From assembly GCA_024426085.1 (NCBI GenBank), contig CP087972.1, forward strand, positions 1 through 64,000: 64,000 bases of DNA, given 5' to 3'. Below, piece after piece: positions 27,821 through 37,399 of this stretch; within the stretch, counting starts at the first letter, position 1, and each line of letters begins with the position of its first letter. Source of the stretch: Rhizobium sp. RCAM05350. Lineage in GTDB: Bacteria; Pseudomonadota; Alphaproteobacteria; Rhizobiales; Rhizobiaceae. The notes under the pieces were generated by a model. That model did no database searches, was not told where the DNA came from, and saw only the letters and a list, made by a program, of their open reading frames with translations. Both the position numbers and the translations under genes were made by a program.

Positions 27821-28876
27821 ATGCCAGAAATAGTAGCCAAATCCGAAGGCCAACAAGCTGCCGAAGCGGGCGTCGAGACCTTTAGGAAAGACCTTGGCCC
27901 GTTCGTCGTTGCCGCTGAAACGACGCGCATGGCGATGCTGTTTACCGATCCAAAACAGCCCGGCAATCCCATAATTTTTGCCAATGATGCCTTTCTCGAG
28001 CTGACAGGCTATCTCCGGGAAGAGGTACTGGGCCAGAGTTTCAACTTCCTGATGGCACGCGGCACCGATCCAGATCCGCTGGCGCGCATTGAAGCAGCGT
28101 TCGCAGGCACGTCCACAGGCGGTTCGGAAATTTGCTATCGGCGCAAGGATGGCAGCGAGTTCTGGTCGGCGATCCTCGTCAGCCCGGTTCAGGATGAGAG
28201 GGGAGATGTCGTGCAGCATTTCTCCTCCTTCGTTGATCTTACCGATCACAAGCAGGAGCAAGCCCAGTCCAGGATGCTTATCGACGAACTGAACCATCGC
28301 GTGAAAAATACCCTTGCGACGGTGCAGTCGATTGTGTGGCAGGCTTTACGGAATACTTCCGATCCAGAAGCTATCCGGGAAGCCATCGAGTCGTGCCTTT
28401 TCGCTCTCTCGCGGTCGCACGACCTGTTGACCCACGAGAATTGGGAAGGCGCGGGGCTGCTCGACCTGATCAAGGCGGCCTTGGAGCCATTCGGGGTCGC
28501 AAATGGACGGTCGGAACACTTTGTCATCACTGGCAGCAATATCCGGGTCTCGCCGAAAGTTGCCCTTGCTCTCGACATCGCGCTCCACGAACTGGCAACC
28601 AATGCCGTGAAATACGGCGCGTTTTCCAACAAAGCGGGTTCGGTCTTGATCACAGGGATGATTGAGCGGTTGCCGGAGGGCAATCGGCTTCTGCTGCGCT
28701 GGCAGGAGAAGGACGGTCCACCGGTGGCATCACCGTCCCGGAAAGGTTTCGGCTCGCGGGTTATCGAGCGCGGCCTAGCGCATGAGTTGGAGGGCACAGT
28801 TGATCTCGACTATCGGACGGACGGCGTCGTCTGCTCGATCAACTTTCCTGCACCGAACGGTGCTCGCGATGGATAA
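27821..28876 (+). CDS. LOV-like PAS / HWE-family sensor histidine kinase lacking the photoactive cysteine
   Basis: Intact 351-residue soluble kinase. The PAS domain (about residues 30-140) has the LOV-type sequence IIFANDAFLELTGYLREEVL followed by GQSFNFLM. The position of the flavin-binding cysteine of GRNCRFLQ is Phe74, so photochemistry of the usual kind is impossible. The HWE kinase core has the phospho-accepting His159 in ELNHRVKNTLATVQSI, the N box HELATNAVKYGAFS (His256) and the family WxE (RWQEKDGP), then GFGSRVIERGL. Related LovK and PhyK kinases feed the PhyR-EcfG general stress pathway. Overlaps the response regulator gene by eight bases. Confidence 0.9.
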   Translation: MPEIVAKSEGQQAAEAGVETFRKDLGPFVVAAETTRMAMLFTDPKQPGNPIIFANDAFLELTGYLREEVLGQSFNFLMARGTDPDPLARIEAAFAGTSTGGSEICYRRKDGSEFWSAILVSPVQDERGDVVQHFSSFVDLTDHKQEQAQSRMLIDELNHRVKNTLATVQSIVWQALRNTSDPEAIREAIESCLFALSRSHDLLTHENWEGAGLLDLIKAALEPFGVANGRSEHFVITGSNIRVSPKVALALDIALHELATNAVKYGAFSNKAGSVLITGMIERLPEGNRLLLRWQEKDGPPVASPSRKGFGSRVIERGLAHELEGTVDLDYRTDGVVCSINFPAPNGARDG

Positions 28877-29235
28877 ATTGCTTCCAGGCCGGCGCGTTCT
28901 TGTTGTCGAGGATGAAATGCTGATCCTCATCATGATCGAAGATATGCTGGCGGACCTCGGTTGTGAGGATGTGAACGCCGCCGCAACGGTCAGTCAGGCC
29001 CTCGCCCTGATTGAGGCGCAAATCTTCGATGTTGCCATGTTGGATATGAATCTGAGTGGCAACAACAGCCATGCAGGTGGCAGAAGCGCTGGCTGCGCGG
29101 GATGTGCCGTTTGTCTTCTCGACAGGCTATAGCGGTCACGACATAAGGGATGGTTACCGCGACCGGCCCGTTTTGAAGAAGCCGTTCATGGAGAAGGACC
29201 TAACCGAGATACTTAGGGGCCTTCTTGCTCCTTGA
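28869..29235 (+). CDS. Single-domain response regulator (LovR-like), one frameshift
   Basis: Stand-alone receiver domain, ~122 residues, start ATG 28869 inside the kinase 3' end. Motifs: acidic pair VVEDEMLIL, phospho-Asp in FDVAMLDMNLSGN, and after a one-base slip near 29070 FVFSTGYSGHDIRDGY and the Lys motif VLKKPFMEKDL. There is no output domain, as in Caulobacter LovR, which acts as a phosphate sink or partner of LovK in stress control. Co-transcribed with the kinase. Confidence 0.85.
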
Positions 29236-29440
29236 ATGCCGCCGCATGCGCATCCTCTGGCCGTTCTTGGTGCGCCGGCAGTATCATGAAATTCATGTTG
29301 GCGCTTTCGGTTGACGCGCCGGATCGAGATTGTGCGGACCGTAATAGAATGGGACCATGTGGGAGATCCCAGCACCGGTGCGCTCCGAATGTCGAAGCTT
29401 GTCGATGCAAAGGCGTCGCAAGGAAACAGGTGAACTGGTC

Positions 29441-30550
29441 ATGGGGCCACTTAACCGACGGATTGAATATGCTCTGGGCATCGGCGCGCTTGCGCTGCTG
29501 GCGATTGGTTGCGCTCTGGTCCTTTGGCCTTTCCTATCAGCAATATTGTGGGCTGCGGTGATTTGTTTCTCAACGTGGCCGATTTACTGCCGATGCGAAC
29601 GTGCTGTCGGAGGCAACCGGGCGGCGGCGGCCGCAGCTATGACGCTGCTGGTGGTCTTTGTTGTTGCCGCACCGCTTGCTTTCCTCGTGACCGCGCTTGC
29701 CGACGACATAACAAATCTGACCGAGGGAATAACGCGTCCTGGAGCAGGGTCCTTCAGCGCCACCAAACTGGGTGAAAAGCCTGCCGGTTTTTGGCGAGAG
29801 CTTGGCCGCTTACTGGGAAAACCTTACTCACGATGCGCCCGCATTTATCGTCGAACTCAAAAAGCTGACCGGTCCTGTCGCCGATATTGCTCTCGCTGGC
29901 GGGGCAGCTTTCAGTATCGGCATCCTCGAACTCGCGCTCAGCATATTCATCACCTTCTTTTGTTTCTGCACGGTCGACGCCTGATCAGTTTCATGCGCCA
30001 GATCGGTGAGCGCGTTGCAGGTCCTCGCGCCAGGAGGTTGCTCACGGTCATCGGCATGACGGTGAAAGGTGTGGTCTACGGAATGATCGGAACGGCCCTT
30101 GCGCAAGGCCTGCTGGCTGGCATCGGCTTCTGGATCGCCGGTGTTCCTCAATCGTTGTTGCTCGGCTGCCTGACCTTTGCGCTGTCGTTCGTGCCCGGCG
30201 GGCCACCGTTCGTGTGGGGGCCGGTTGCCCTTTGGTTTCTCATGCAAGGATCTGTAGGATGGGGCATCTTCATCGCGATCTGGGGATTACTTCTCGTCAG
30301 CAGCATTGACAACGTCCTTCGACCGTATCTGCTGAACCAAAACAGCAACCTGCCTGTGCTGCTGGGCCTGTTCGGGCTCATTGGCGGCGTCCTGGCCTTC
30401 GGCCTGATAGGGCTTTTCCTGGGGCCTACCTTGTTGGCGGTTGCCTACAACCTCTTCCTGGAGTGGGTCGCAGCAGAAATCGAAGAGCGCAAGCAATCCG
30501 CGTCGCCTTCCGTTGCGGCTGGGCACTTCGAAGCAGCTCCAAAGGATTGA
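29441..30550 (+). CDS. AI-2E family transporter (PerM/UPF0118), two compensating frameshifts
   Basis: Polytopic membrane exporter family that includes the AI-2 exporter TqsA and Na+/H+ transporters. ATG 29441 behind AAGGAAACAGG. Helices: ALGIGALALLAIGCALVLWP, MTLLVVFVVAAPLAFLVTAL; in the displaced frame 29772-29975 ALAGGAAFSIGILELALSIF; then TFALSFVPGGPPFVWGPVAL and the conserved C-terminal FGLIGLFLGPTLLAVAYNLF. The frame leaves near 29770 and returns near 29970, so the ends are in frame (369 codons). Substrate unknown. Confidence 0.83.
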   Translation: MGPLNRRIEYALGIGALALLAIGCALVLWPFLSAILWAAVICFSTWPIYCRCERAVGGNRAAAAAAMTLLVVFVVAAPLAFLVTALADDITNLTEGITRPGAGSFSATKLGEKPAGFWRELGRLLGKPYSRCARIYRRTQKADRSCRRYCSRWRGSFQYRHPRTRAQHIHHLLLFLHGRRLISFMRQIGERVAGPRARRLLTVIGMTVKGVVYGMIGTALAQGLLAGIGFWIAGVPQSLLLGCLTFALSFVPGGPPFVWGPVALWFLMQGSVGWGIFIAIWGLLLVSSIDNVLRPYLLNQNSNLPVLLGLFGLIGGVLAFGLIGLFLGPTLLAVAYNLFLEWVAAEIEERKQSASPSVAAGHFEAAPKD

Positions 30551-30908
30551 GGTTGGCGTATCTTCATTTCACAACGGCGCCCCCATGGAGCCATCGGCAA
30601 CACGGTCCGATCTCCCTGACAAATTCAGTAAGCGCAACCAGCCCGCTATCCTAAAAAAACCGGAAAATTTTGGTGGCCCCAACCTTCGGGGGAAGATCAA
30701 CAGCTTGAAGATCAATTCATGTGATGGATGGTTCGCAGGGGAGCGCCCATCCCAATAGCCAACCCGGCAAGTGTTCCCTGTGCGAGTGGAAACGTCGGTG
30801 GCGCTCCAGGCCAAAGCGACCCCATTTCCCGCAGTTGGCGTGGATGCGGCGCTCAAAGGCGAAAGGCGCTGTGAGGTGGGTGGCGGCATGAACAAACCAG
30901 CAGCGCCT
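30551..30908. other. Intergenic stretch, no gene seen
   Basis: No protein-like frame. It separates the AI-2E gene from the convergent DUF982 gene; an A-rich tract near 30653 is the only notable feature. Confidence 0.45.
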
Positions 30909-31172
30909 TCACACGACTTTCAGCATTTGCTTCATGATCGCGGCGATGAATGCCAAGCGGGCCTCGTTGGGTGACATCTTACGCTCCAACGCCAGTCGAC
31001 AGCAGAGCTTCGCGTTCAGATAAACACTTTTCTCCCTCTCAGTGGGTTCGCAGTTGAGAATTTCGAATGCTTCGAGGGGTCCGCAGATTTTGTGAACACG
31101 TCCGTCCAGAAACGTAACCATGACGGGGTGCCACTTCATTTCGGTAGGCTTGGGGATTTCGTTCGGATGCAT
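30909..31172 (-). CDS. DUF982 protein, 87 residues
   Basis: Intact member of the family. ATG 31172 (MHPNEIPKPTEMKWHPVMV) is preferred to upstream ATGs because GGGAGGAAACCA sits just before it and the paralog at 19017 begins in the same way. Core: KICGPLEAFEILNCEPTERE, AKLCCRLALERKMSPNEARL, then FIAAIMKQMLKVV. An exact EcfG-type promoter ends 43 bases before the start. Confidence 0.85.
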   Translation of the reverse strand: MHPNEIPKPTEMKWHPVMVTFLDGRVHKICGPLEAFEILNCEPTEREKSVYLNAKLCCRLALERKMSPNEARLAFIAAIMKQMLKVV

Positions 31173-31214
31173 TGGTTTCCTCCCAATCATCATTCAAATC
31201 CCTCTCCCGCGCAA

Positions 31215-31239
31215 AACGCGCTGCAACGGAATTTGTTCC
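31215..31239 (-). promoter_or_regulatory. EcfG-type general stress promoter
   Basis: GGAAC (31239-31235), 16-base spacer, CGTT (31218-31215), exact consensus, driving the DUF982 gene. Confidence 0.8.
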
Positions 31240-31720
31240 TGCCTCCACGTATAGGTCCGAACTTCGACGGGGCGACATGTGTCGGGACTGCGAGGCAACT
31301 AGCATTCCTCTGCTCGGGCATCAACCGGGGGGCGCTCGCGAGGGGTCTCCCTAAGTCGGGAACAATGAACCCGGACAGAGGACCTTTCGAATGTGAACGG
31401 CATTTTGAAGCCCCAATCCGCCACCTGCTTGATCAGGCTGTAACGGCGGGGTGGGCAGCCCAAGAGGTCTTCATTATAATCGGGAAGCGGTGAAAGACCT
31501 GCGGATCGCCTACGAAAAGATCCCGATCCCGCTGATATGGCGACCGAGACGCAGCTGCCAAGCGGCCTGCCGGCTGTAGGGTAAAGCGGACCAATTCTGT
31601 CTCATTTCCCTTGCCTATAAGCCTGCAGAGGCGCACTCTTACTTCCGGCGGCAAAATCTAGAACGGGCATTGCCGCTTGAGGGCGGCCAGAGTGCCCCTG
31701 CCCCAACCAGGGAGGACGCA
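31240..31720. other. Stretch holding the longer copy of the 16.1 kb repeat
   Basis: No complete gene. Bases 31458-31628 pair with 16068-16239. A piece near 31440-31500 reads as a truncated frame (AAQEVFIIIGKR) and looks like a remnant. The region ends in the ribosome site for the next gene. Confidence 0.5.
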
Positions 31721-31972
31721 ATGTCTTCCAATCAGTTTCAGCAGTATCTCGACTCCAGCGATATGAACGCTCCCAACGCGCTCACGGATGCTGGCTACGT
31801 TGGGGACTCATGGGTAACAGCGGCACGGTTCCTCATTGAGCAGTTTCAGCACGGTGGGTGCGACGAAGAAAGCCTTAAACTTGCGCTGCAGAAGCGCGAG
31901 CAGCTACTGAACCCTGAAAATCAAATGGATCGCGATGATCTCGCCCAATGGGCGAACGAAGGCGGCGCTTAA
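31721..31972 (+). CDS. 83-residue hypothetical protein
   Basis: ATG 31721 behind GGGAGGACGCA. The sequence SSNQFQQYLDSSDMNAPNAL, VTAARFLIEQFQHGGCDEES and PENQMDRDDLAQWANEGGA is acidic and helical with no signal peptide. A C-terminal fragment of the same gene survives at 16234-16320. No family recognised. Confidence 0.62.
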   Translation: MSSNQFQQYLDSSDMNAPNALTDAGYVGDSWVTAARFLIEQFQHGGCDEESLKLALQKREQLLNPENQMDRDDLAQWANEGGA

Positions 31973-32415
31973 TCAAGCCGTCGGTGATCCCCGCGCTGCT
32001 GCTTTCAGCGCCACCGTCCTGATTCAGAACGAGAACGCCGACACGTTCCCTTGACAAACCAAACATGACACTTTTCTAAACTAATCATGAACGATTGCTG
32101 AACGAATATTGTACTGTTGCTGAATTGCTGCAGCGCAGTACGCCTTTTGGCTGATAGCAACGGCTGTTGAGGCATTGCTTCGAATTGGTCGCAGGCCCCG
32201 GAATTGAACAGGGTGTTTTGGCCTGCTGCTGCCGTCTCAACAGGAGCACTTAACTCGGTGTCCCACGAAACCGCAGCAGGCCAGTTGGCAGTAGCCTCCG
32301 CCAAATCAGCCGCCAGTTGCCTCAGAACCCGGACGATGGACAGGCTTATCCCAATTTGACAACCCCGATATATGCCCCAATTCTGCTTGCATGGGTTTAG
32401 GGAGTTGAAGTCGCG
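31973..32415. other. Intergenic stretch before the BclA-like gene
   Basis: Bases to about 32027 belong to the repeat shared with 16.1-16.4 kb. The rest shows no gene; the promoter of the transporter gene should be here but I could not identify it. Confidence 0.45.
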
Positions 32416-34327
32416 ATGCGGAATGATGCTCACCGAAAAGGCGCGTTGATCAAATGGATGCTCGGCCGTGAAACGCAGCACCACACAAGCCCTGTTTCCT
32501 CGATGCGCAGCTTCTGGGGCCTGATGAGCGCCTATTGGCTTTCCGAAAGCTGGCGTGAGGCTTGGGGACTGACACTGGCCATTCTGGTCCTCACAGCATT
32601 GTCCGCCAAGGCCAGCGTTTGGTTCGCCGTCACCTCGGGCGAACTGGTCAATCGTATCGCCCACTTCCATCATCCAATAACGCCTACCACGCCCACAGCG
32701 CTGCTGACCACCGCGGCAACACTTGCCGCGATCGCGATCATGAGGGACGCAGGTTTCACAGCAGTCCGCCATTTCTTTTCGACCACGCTCCACCGCAAGT
32801 GGCGTGAGTGGCTCGACAGAAGTTTCAACGAAGCACTGTTCGATTCCAACCATACGCATTTCCATCTACAGCAAATCGGATCCGACGCGGCCGGATCCTA
32901 TCCCCACGCCGGACAATGTCGACCAACGCGTCCAAGAATCGATTAAAGGCATGACCGGGGGCGCTATCGGACTCGCGATGGGCATCGCGGGCGTCGTGCT
33001 GTCCCTGGGCTTTGTGGGTAGCAAGCTCATTGAGACGTCGAGCGACGTCAGAGGGCTCGAGTTCCTGGGCAGTTATGGCAGCGCGTGTCTGGCTTTCGCG
33101 GCGATTGCGATTTATGTGCCGCTCAACACCTTCATCGCAGCGACGCTGGGGAGGATCCTCCAGCGTCTGTCAGCGCGTATGCAATGGGCGGAAGGCAGCT
33201 ACCGCACCGAACTGAACGCACTCCTGCACCGCAGTTTCCATGTTGCTGTCCTCCATGGCGAAAGAGCCCAGAAAGCCGTCAACAAGCGCCGGTACGTCGA
33301 CATTGACCAAACCTGGGCCAGCCAGAACCGGGTTACTGCCGGCTACATGGGATTCGAGCTGGTCCACAATTTCATCGGCTCGTGGATTGTCGCTTACGCA
33401 CCCGGCCTACTCCCCTACGTGGACAACAAGGTCAGCCTGCAGCACTACGTCACTGGTGCCGAACTGGCGAATGCACTCATCAACGAATGCTCGTGGTTCA
33501 TTCACGTTATGCCCGACATTGCAACGCTCAGGGCGAATGCTCGCCGAATAACCGATCTCGCAGAAGCGATCGAAACCGTTCAGCGGCCTCAGGAGTTTTA
33601 CGCGCGCACCGGCCCCTGCGAATTCCAATATGCCAAGCAGGACCCTGTGCTCGGCCTCACCATTCAACAGATCGAACTCCTGCATGCGGGCGTCGATCTC
33701 CCTTTTCTGGCCGCCGACAAGCTACACTTTCTGCCCGGTGAGTGGACTTTGGTCGTTGGCGAGTCAGGTAGCGGCAAGACCTCGCTTCTCAGGGCGATAA
33801 ACGGCCTTTGGGCGCACGGCCGCGGCTCAATCGTGACGCCAAGGCATGTGAGAAGCCTTTATGCCGCTCAGGACGTCAAGCTCCAGGCGGTGTCCCTGAA
33901 GGATCTTGTCTGCCTGCCGGACTCCGTCGGCGAGCATCCGGACACGTGTGTGGCGGCGGCGTTGAACAAGGCGGGGCTCGGCGAGTTCATCGAAGAACTC
34001 TCAAGGGATGGCCGCGACGGCCAGAGCTGGGATCAGCTTCTGTCCGGGGGGCAGAAGCAGAAGCTCGTCCTTGCTAGAATCCTTCTGCTGCGGCCAGGGC
34101 TCCTGTTCCTCGACGAGGCAACGAGCGCACTCGATACCCAGGCGATGCACGCGTTCCACCATGGGATCAAGGATCACTGCCGGGAGACGACAGTGATCGC
34201 CGTCATGCATGACGTTTCGCCTATACAATCAGCGAGCGGCGTGGATTTCTTCGACAGCGTGCTCACCATCGAGAAAGGCGTGGCGAAAAAAATAGCCATC
34301 GCAGCATGGCGTCAGACGGGGACGTGA
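32416..34327 (+). CDS. BacA/BclA-like ABC transporter (membrane domain plus ATPase), one frameshift
   Basis: Member of the SbmA/BacA-related ABC_membrane_2 family with its own ATPase, as in BclA of bradyrhizobia, which imports antimicrobial peptides. ATG 32416. Membrane part: SMRSFWGLMSAYWLSESWRE, WREWLDRSFNEALFDSNHTH. A slip near 32875 is followed by NVDQRVQESIKGMTGGAIGL and GSYRTELNALLHRSFHVAVL. ATPase: Walker A GESGSGKTSLL, signature LSGGQKQKLVLAR, Walker B LLFLDEATSALD, switch His in AVMHDVS. About 637 codons. Confidence 0.83.
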
Positions 34328-34333
34328 AGGCGG

Positions 34334-34540
34334 TTGGACCAGTCTGCTTTCAAACCGGGTGGCGATATTGACGGCATCGCCGAAGATATCACCGTTTTTG
34401 ACCAGCACATCGCCTACGTTTATCCCGATGCGAAAGTTCATCCGGCGAGCTTGGCGCGAAATCGACCAGATAAATGAAAATCTATCGAAGCCCGTCCGGC
34501 AATTGACTGCGACCTCGGCCGGTCCCGCCCACTTCATCGA
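34334..34540 (-). pseudogene. Fragment of a class III adenylate/guanylate cyclase domain
   Basis: Minus-strand frame contains RRMNFRIGINVGDVLVKNGD followed by IFGDAVNIATRFES, the metal- and ATP-binding core of class III cyclases. Only about 65 residues remain between the transporter gene and the next EcfG promoter; the start, the rest of the catalytic domain and any sensor domain are missing. Confidence 0.78.
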
Positions 34541-34634
34541 TCAAACAAGCACTCGATGATACAATGAAGAGCCGCCGATTGCCCTTCGTGGTCCTTGCAG
34601 GCATTTCGACCGCTACAATTATGAGTCGCAAATT

Positions 34635-34659
34635 GGAACCGCTTTCATAACTGGGCGTT
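34635..34659 (+). promoter_or_regulatory. EcfG-type general stress promoter
   Basis: GGAAC (34635-34639), 16-base spacer, CGTT (34656-34659), exact consensus, 61 bases before the COG4315 gene. Confidence 0.8.
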
Positions 34660-34720
34660 TCTCTCAGTTAGATCGGGCAATACTGGCATTCCGCCGGCAC
34701 TCCCGAATGGGAGAAAAATC

Positions 34721-35092
34721 ATGAGAACGGTGTTAATCGCGATAGGCCTGTTATCTGCCTTAACCGGGTCTGTTTTCGCAGCCGAGCCTGCCATGATGGT
34801 CGACACGAAAATGGGCAAGGCCTTTGCCGACGAAAAGGGTATGATCCTTTACACTTTCGACAAGGATACCAAAGACAAATCCAACTGCGATGAGGACTGC
34901 CTGAAGAAGTGGCCGGCATTCCACGCCGGTGCCAACGCCAAGGCAGAAGGAGAGTGGTCTCTGGTCAAGGCTGCAGACGGCAAGGAAATGTGGGCCTATG
35001 AAGGCAAGCCGCTCTATACATATATCGAGGATAAGAAAGCCGGTGAAACCAACGGCGATGGCGTTGGAGGAGTTTGGCACCTGGCCAAATAG
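34721..35092 (+). CDS. Secreted COG4315 protein (YxxD-type repeat)
   Basis: Intact 123-residue exported protein. ATG 34721 behind GGGAGAAAAATC. Signal peptide LIAIGLLSALTGSVFA, then two family repeats: KGMILYTFDKDTKDKSNCDE (Tyr-Thr-Phe-x-x-D) with DCLKKWPAF, and GKPLYTYIEDKKAGETNGDG with VGGVWHLAK. Members bind nothing known; they are common exported stress proteins in rhizobia. A hairpin follows. Confidence 0.88.
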   Translation: MRTVLIAIGLLSALTGSVFAAEPAMMVDTKMGKAFADEKGMILYTFDKDTKDKSNCDEDCLKKWPAFHAGANAKAEGEWSLVKAADGKEMWAYEGKPLYTYIEDKKAGETNGDGVGGVWHLAK

Positions 35093-35114
35093 CAGAGCCG
35101 GCGGCAATTTGAAT

Positions 35115-35134
35115 GGGCGGTCTTCGGACCGCCC
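35115..35134 (+). terminator. UUCG-loop hairpin after the COG4315 gene
   Basis: GGGCGGTC-TTCG-GACCGCCC, a perfect eight-base stem with the very stable UUCG tetraloop, 22 bases after the stop. No T tract. The copy at 15.68 kb has lost pairing in the second arm. Confidence 0.65.
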
Positions 35135-35673
35135 GCTGGCGCAAGACTAAACCGAGGCTGCGAGAACAACCGCTCCGAAGTCCCTTTGGGGCATAGCGGG
35201 CGTTCGTGCTGCCTACCGTTTTGTGGCCACGGCGGACTAGCGGATTGTCCCATTTCGGATACTTCCTGGCTATAATAGCGGTCATTATGACAAATTATCA
35301 GTGGCTTGGCACCGACAATCTTGCAGGTCGTAGGTTCAGATCCTTTCAAAGGCGAAGGTAATATTCGTTTAATGTGTGCCGGCGGTTCGGCATCCATCAA
35401 GCCAAGCGCACGAGCGCAGTGACTTCGTGGCCCGTCCTTGTGTCTGCCTATCCATCACGTCGGCTGTTGAGCTCTCGCGTATCCACATTTCTCGACTATT
35501 TGAAACAGGCCTTCCCGAAAGGGATCCCTGAAGAATTTTAGGGCCATGTTAAAGGATAGTCTGGAGTGACTGTGACGGCACCTCCGTGTCGTTCACGTCC
35601 ACCGCTGGCAGTTTAAAACAAGCTGATCCTGCTTATTGGTGCCAGCGGCACGGTAGATAATGCAGAAATATCC
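35135..35673. other. Intergenic stretch, no gene seen
   Basis: The first ~100 bases are shared with 15.7-15.8 kb. A T-arm-like run (GGTCGTAGGTTCAGATCC) near 35328 is not part of a foldable tRNA. No protein-like frame. Confidence 0.45.
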
Positions 35674-35910
35674 TCAAGCCAAAACGCAAGCTTCAATAGC
35701 GGCGCCGATAAAAGCTTCTCGTGCGATCTCAGCCGATAAAGTCCCGCCAACCGCCATACTGCACAGTCGTTTAGCTTCGACGTAGTGAGGGCCGTGCTCT
35801 GCGGGCCAACGATTGTTTAGAGCTTCGAATGCTTCTCCGGGACCTTTGATGGCGTCAAAAATGCCATCTCCAATCCCAACCGAAACGGTTTTGTTCCAAT
35901 TATTGGACAT
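35674..35910 (-). CDS. DUF982 protein, 78 residues
   Basis: ATG 35910 gives MSNNWNKTVSVGIGDGIFDA, then IKGPGEAFEALNNRWPAEHG, AKRLCSMAVGGTLSAEIARE and AFIGAAIEACVLA. The GP-x-EAFEAL and CxxA...AREAF pattern places it in DUF982. It is more diverged than the copies at 19017 and 31172, and has no EcfG-type site upstream. Confidence 0.78.
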   Translation of the reverse strand: MSNNWNKTVSVGIGDGIFDAIKGPGEAFEALNNRWPAEHGPHYVEAKRLCSMAVGGTLSAEIAREAFIGAAIEACVLA

Positions 35911-36096
35911 TGTTTTCCTAAAAAGCTGTGAGTGAAAATGTTTTGCCCATCGCGGCATGGCGACAATGCGTAGCGCCGGAAACCAACAGGCCTGGGACGA
36001 AAGCATCTCAACGCAGTATCGTTCCATTCTTGTCGAAAAGCGGCATGTGCGATTCGGCTCGTTGTAACTGTGCCCAGACAGCCCCACTTCAGGAGC

Positions 36097-36547
36097 ATGA
36101 TAAAAACACCGACATTCGACCACCCAATTGTGATTTCTGCGGCCGATATCGATGAAATGGGTCACGTGAACAACACGGTATACCTCCAATGGGTGCAGGA
36201 CGCTGTCGTTCAATATTGGGAACACGTATCGCCTCCCCGATGTGCGAAGCCGGCTTCTTTGGGTCGCACTCCTGCACGAAATCATCTATCGAAGGCCGCT
36301 ATTCCTGGGTGACAGAGTTGCAGCGCTGGTCACGGCCACCGGAACACGCGGATCAAGGGCATCCTTTACGACGATGTTTAAACGCGGTGACGATATCGCG
36401 GCAGAGGTGCGCAGTTCATGGTGCTGCGTGGACGCATCAACCCGGCGACCACGCCGGATCGCTGACGATCTCGCGGGGTATTTTGCCGCTGGCATCGTTG
36501 CGCCAAGGCGCCGAACGAAACGCGGTGTGAGCAGGGCGGTGACATAG
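36097..36547 (+). CDS. Hotdog-fold acyl-CoA thioesterase (4HBT type), one frameshift
   Basis: Small YbgC-like thioesterase. ATG 36097 behind CAGGAGC. First frame: DHPIVISAADIDEMGHVNNT and VYLQWVQDAVVQYWEH with the catalytic-region D...GHVNNxxY motif. A slip near 36220 is followed by LLHEIIYRRPLFLGDRVAAL, ASFTTMFKRGDDIAAEVRSS and a basic tail. About 150 codons, normal for the family. Substrate unknown. Confidence 0.8.
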
Positions 36548-37057
36548 TCTACCAGTGAACGCCGGCATACTGCCATGCCTGGTTTTACTCCGCCGTTGAC
36601 AGACGTTTCCGCACTTGCGGATATCGATGAAGCTATCCGCATCACCGACACGCTCAGCGCCGGGTTCACTCACGGATTGCCAGATGGATTCATGGGAATG
36701 AGCAGCGGTCGGGAGCAGACCAGTGTAGCGGGTCGGCACCTCGCACTGCACGGAACGATGTTGCGTTGCAACAGAACATTTGGGAATGTGTTTCTTTCAA
36801 ATTGCCGCAAATGTCATACTTTTGAAAACGTGTTCTACGTTCTCGTGTTATCCAATTGACAAACCCGACGTGTAATATACGTTCGAACCTGCCGGTCTGA
36901 CCCGAGATGAAGAGGAGAGTGCCTTGAATATTTTCACAAGTACCTTGTCTCTCATTTCCATCCGAAAAGTGCATGGTTGTCGCGATCGAATGTGACGTAA
37001 ACCGCGTCCGCTCGCATCTATATCAATCAGCGTTCCGCCTGATCGGAGAATTCAGTG
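36548..37057. other. Stretch without a supported gene
   Basis: Open frames are not protein-like. AT-rich around 36770-36960, unlike the neighbours. Confidence 0.4.
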
Positions 37058-37243
37058 ATGAAGCAGGTCGTCGAGTACCAGGGTGTTCCTGTTGGTGTTC
37101 TCATACCGCGTGACGGCAGCCTCGCCTTTATGGCAGTGAAATACGATGTCATCGAGCTTGATGGGCGACGCTTTTCGTCGGCAGCTGAAGCGCGCGAAGC
37201 CGTTCGGATCCATGTGACACAACGCGTCGACCTTGCAGCCTAG
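37058..37243 (+). CDS. 61-residue hypothetical protein
   Basis: ATG 37058 behind GGAGAATTCAGTG. Sequence KQVVEYQGVPVGVLIPRDGS, LAFMAVKYDVIELDGRRFSS and AEAREAVRIHVTQ: a short beta-rich protein ending in a helix. No signal or membrane segment. No family recognised. Confidence 0.62.
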   Translation: MKQVVEYQGVPVGVLIPRDGSLAFMAVKYDVIELDGRRFSSAAEAREAVRIHVTQRVDLAA

Positions 37244-37399
37244 GTCTGGCTTTTCGTCGGAGTGCGGACTTTCGCTTTGGCCGGCGAACGAATGCGCCTT
37301 CCGGCGGCATCACCGATTGCGGGTTTGTCTAACGACTTTCTTGAGATCCCTTCAATGACCAGGCTCACCGATAATGCCGCGGTAACTGCGCCATGTCTC

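Noticed and set aside
35325..35350. T-arm-like sequence of a tRNA (also near 27190 and 37941)
   Set aside because: The surrounding bases do not form acceptor, D or anticodon arms, and no CCA-type end or cloverleaf can be drawn.
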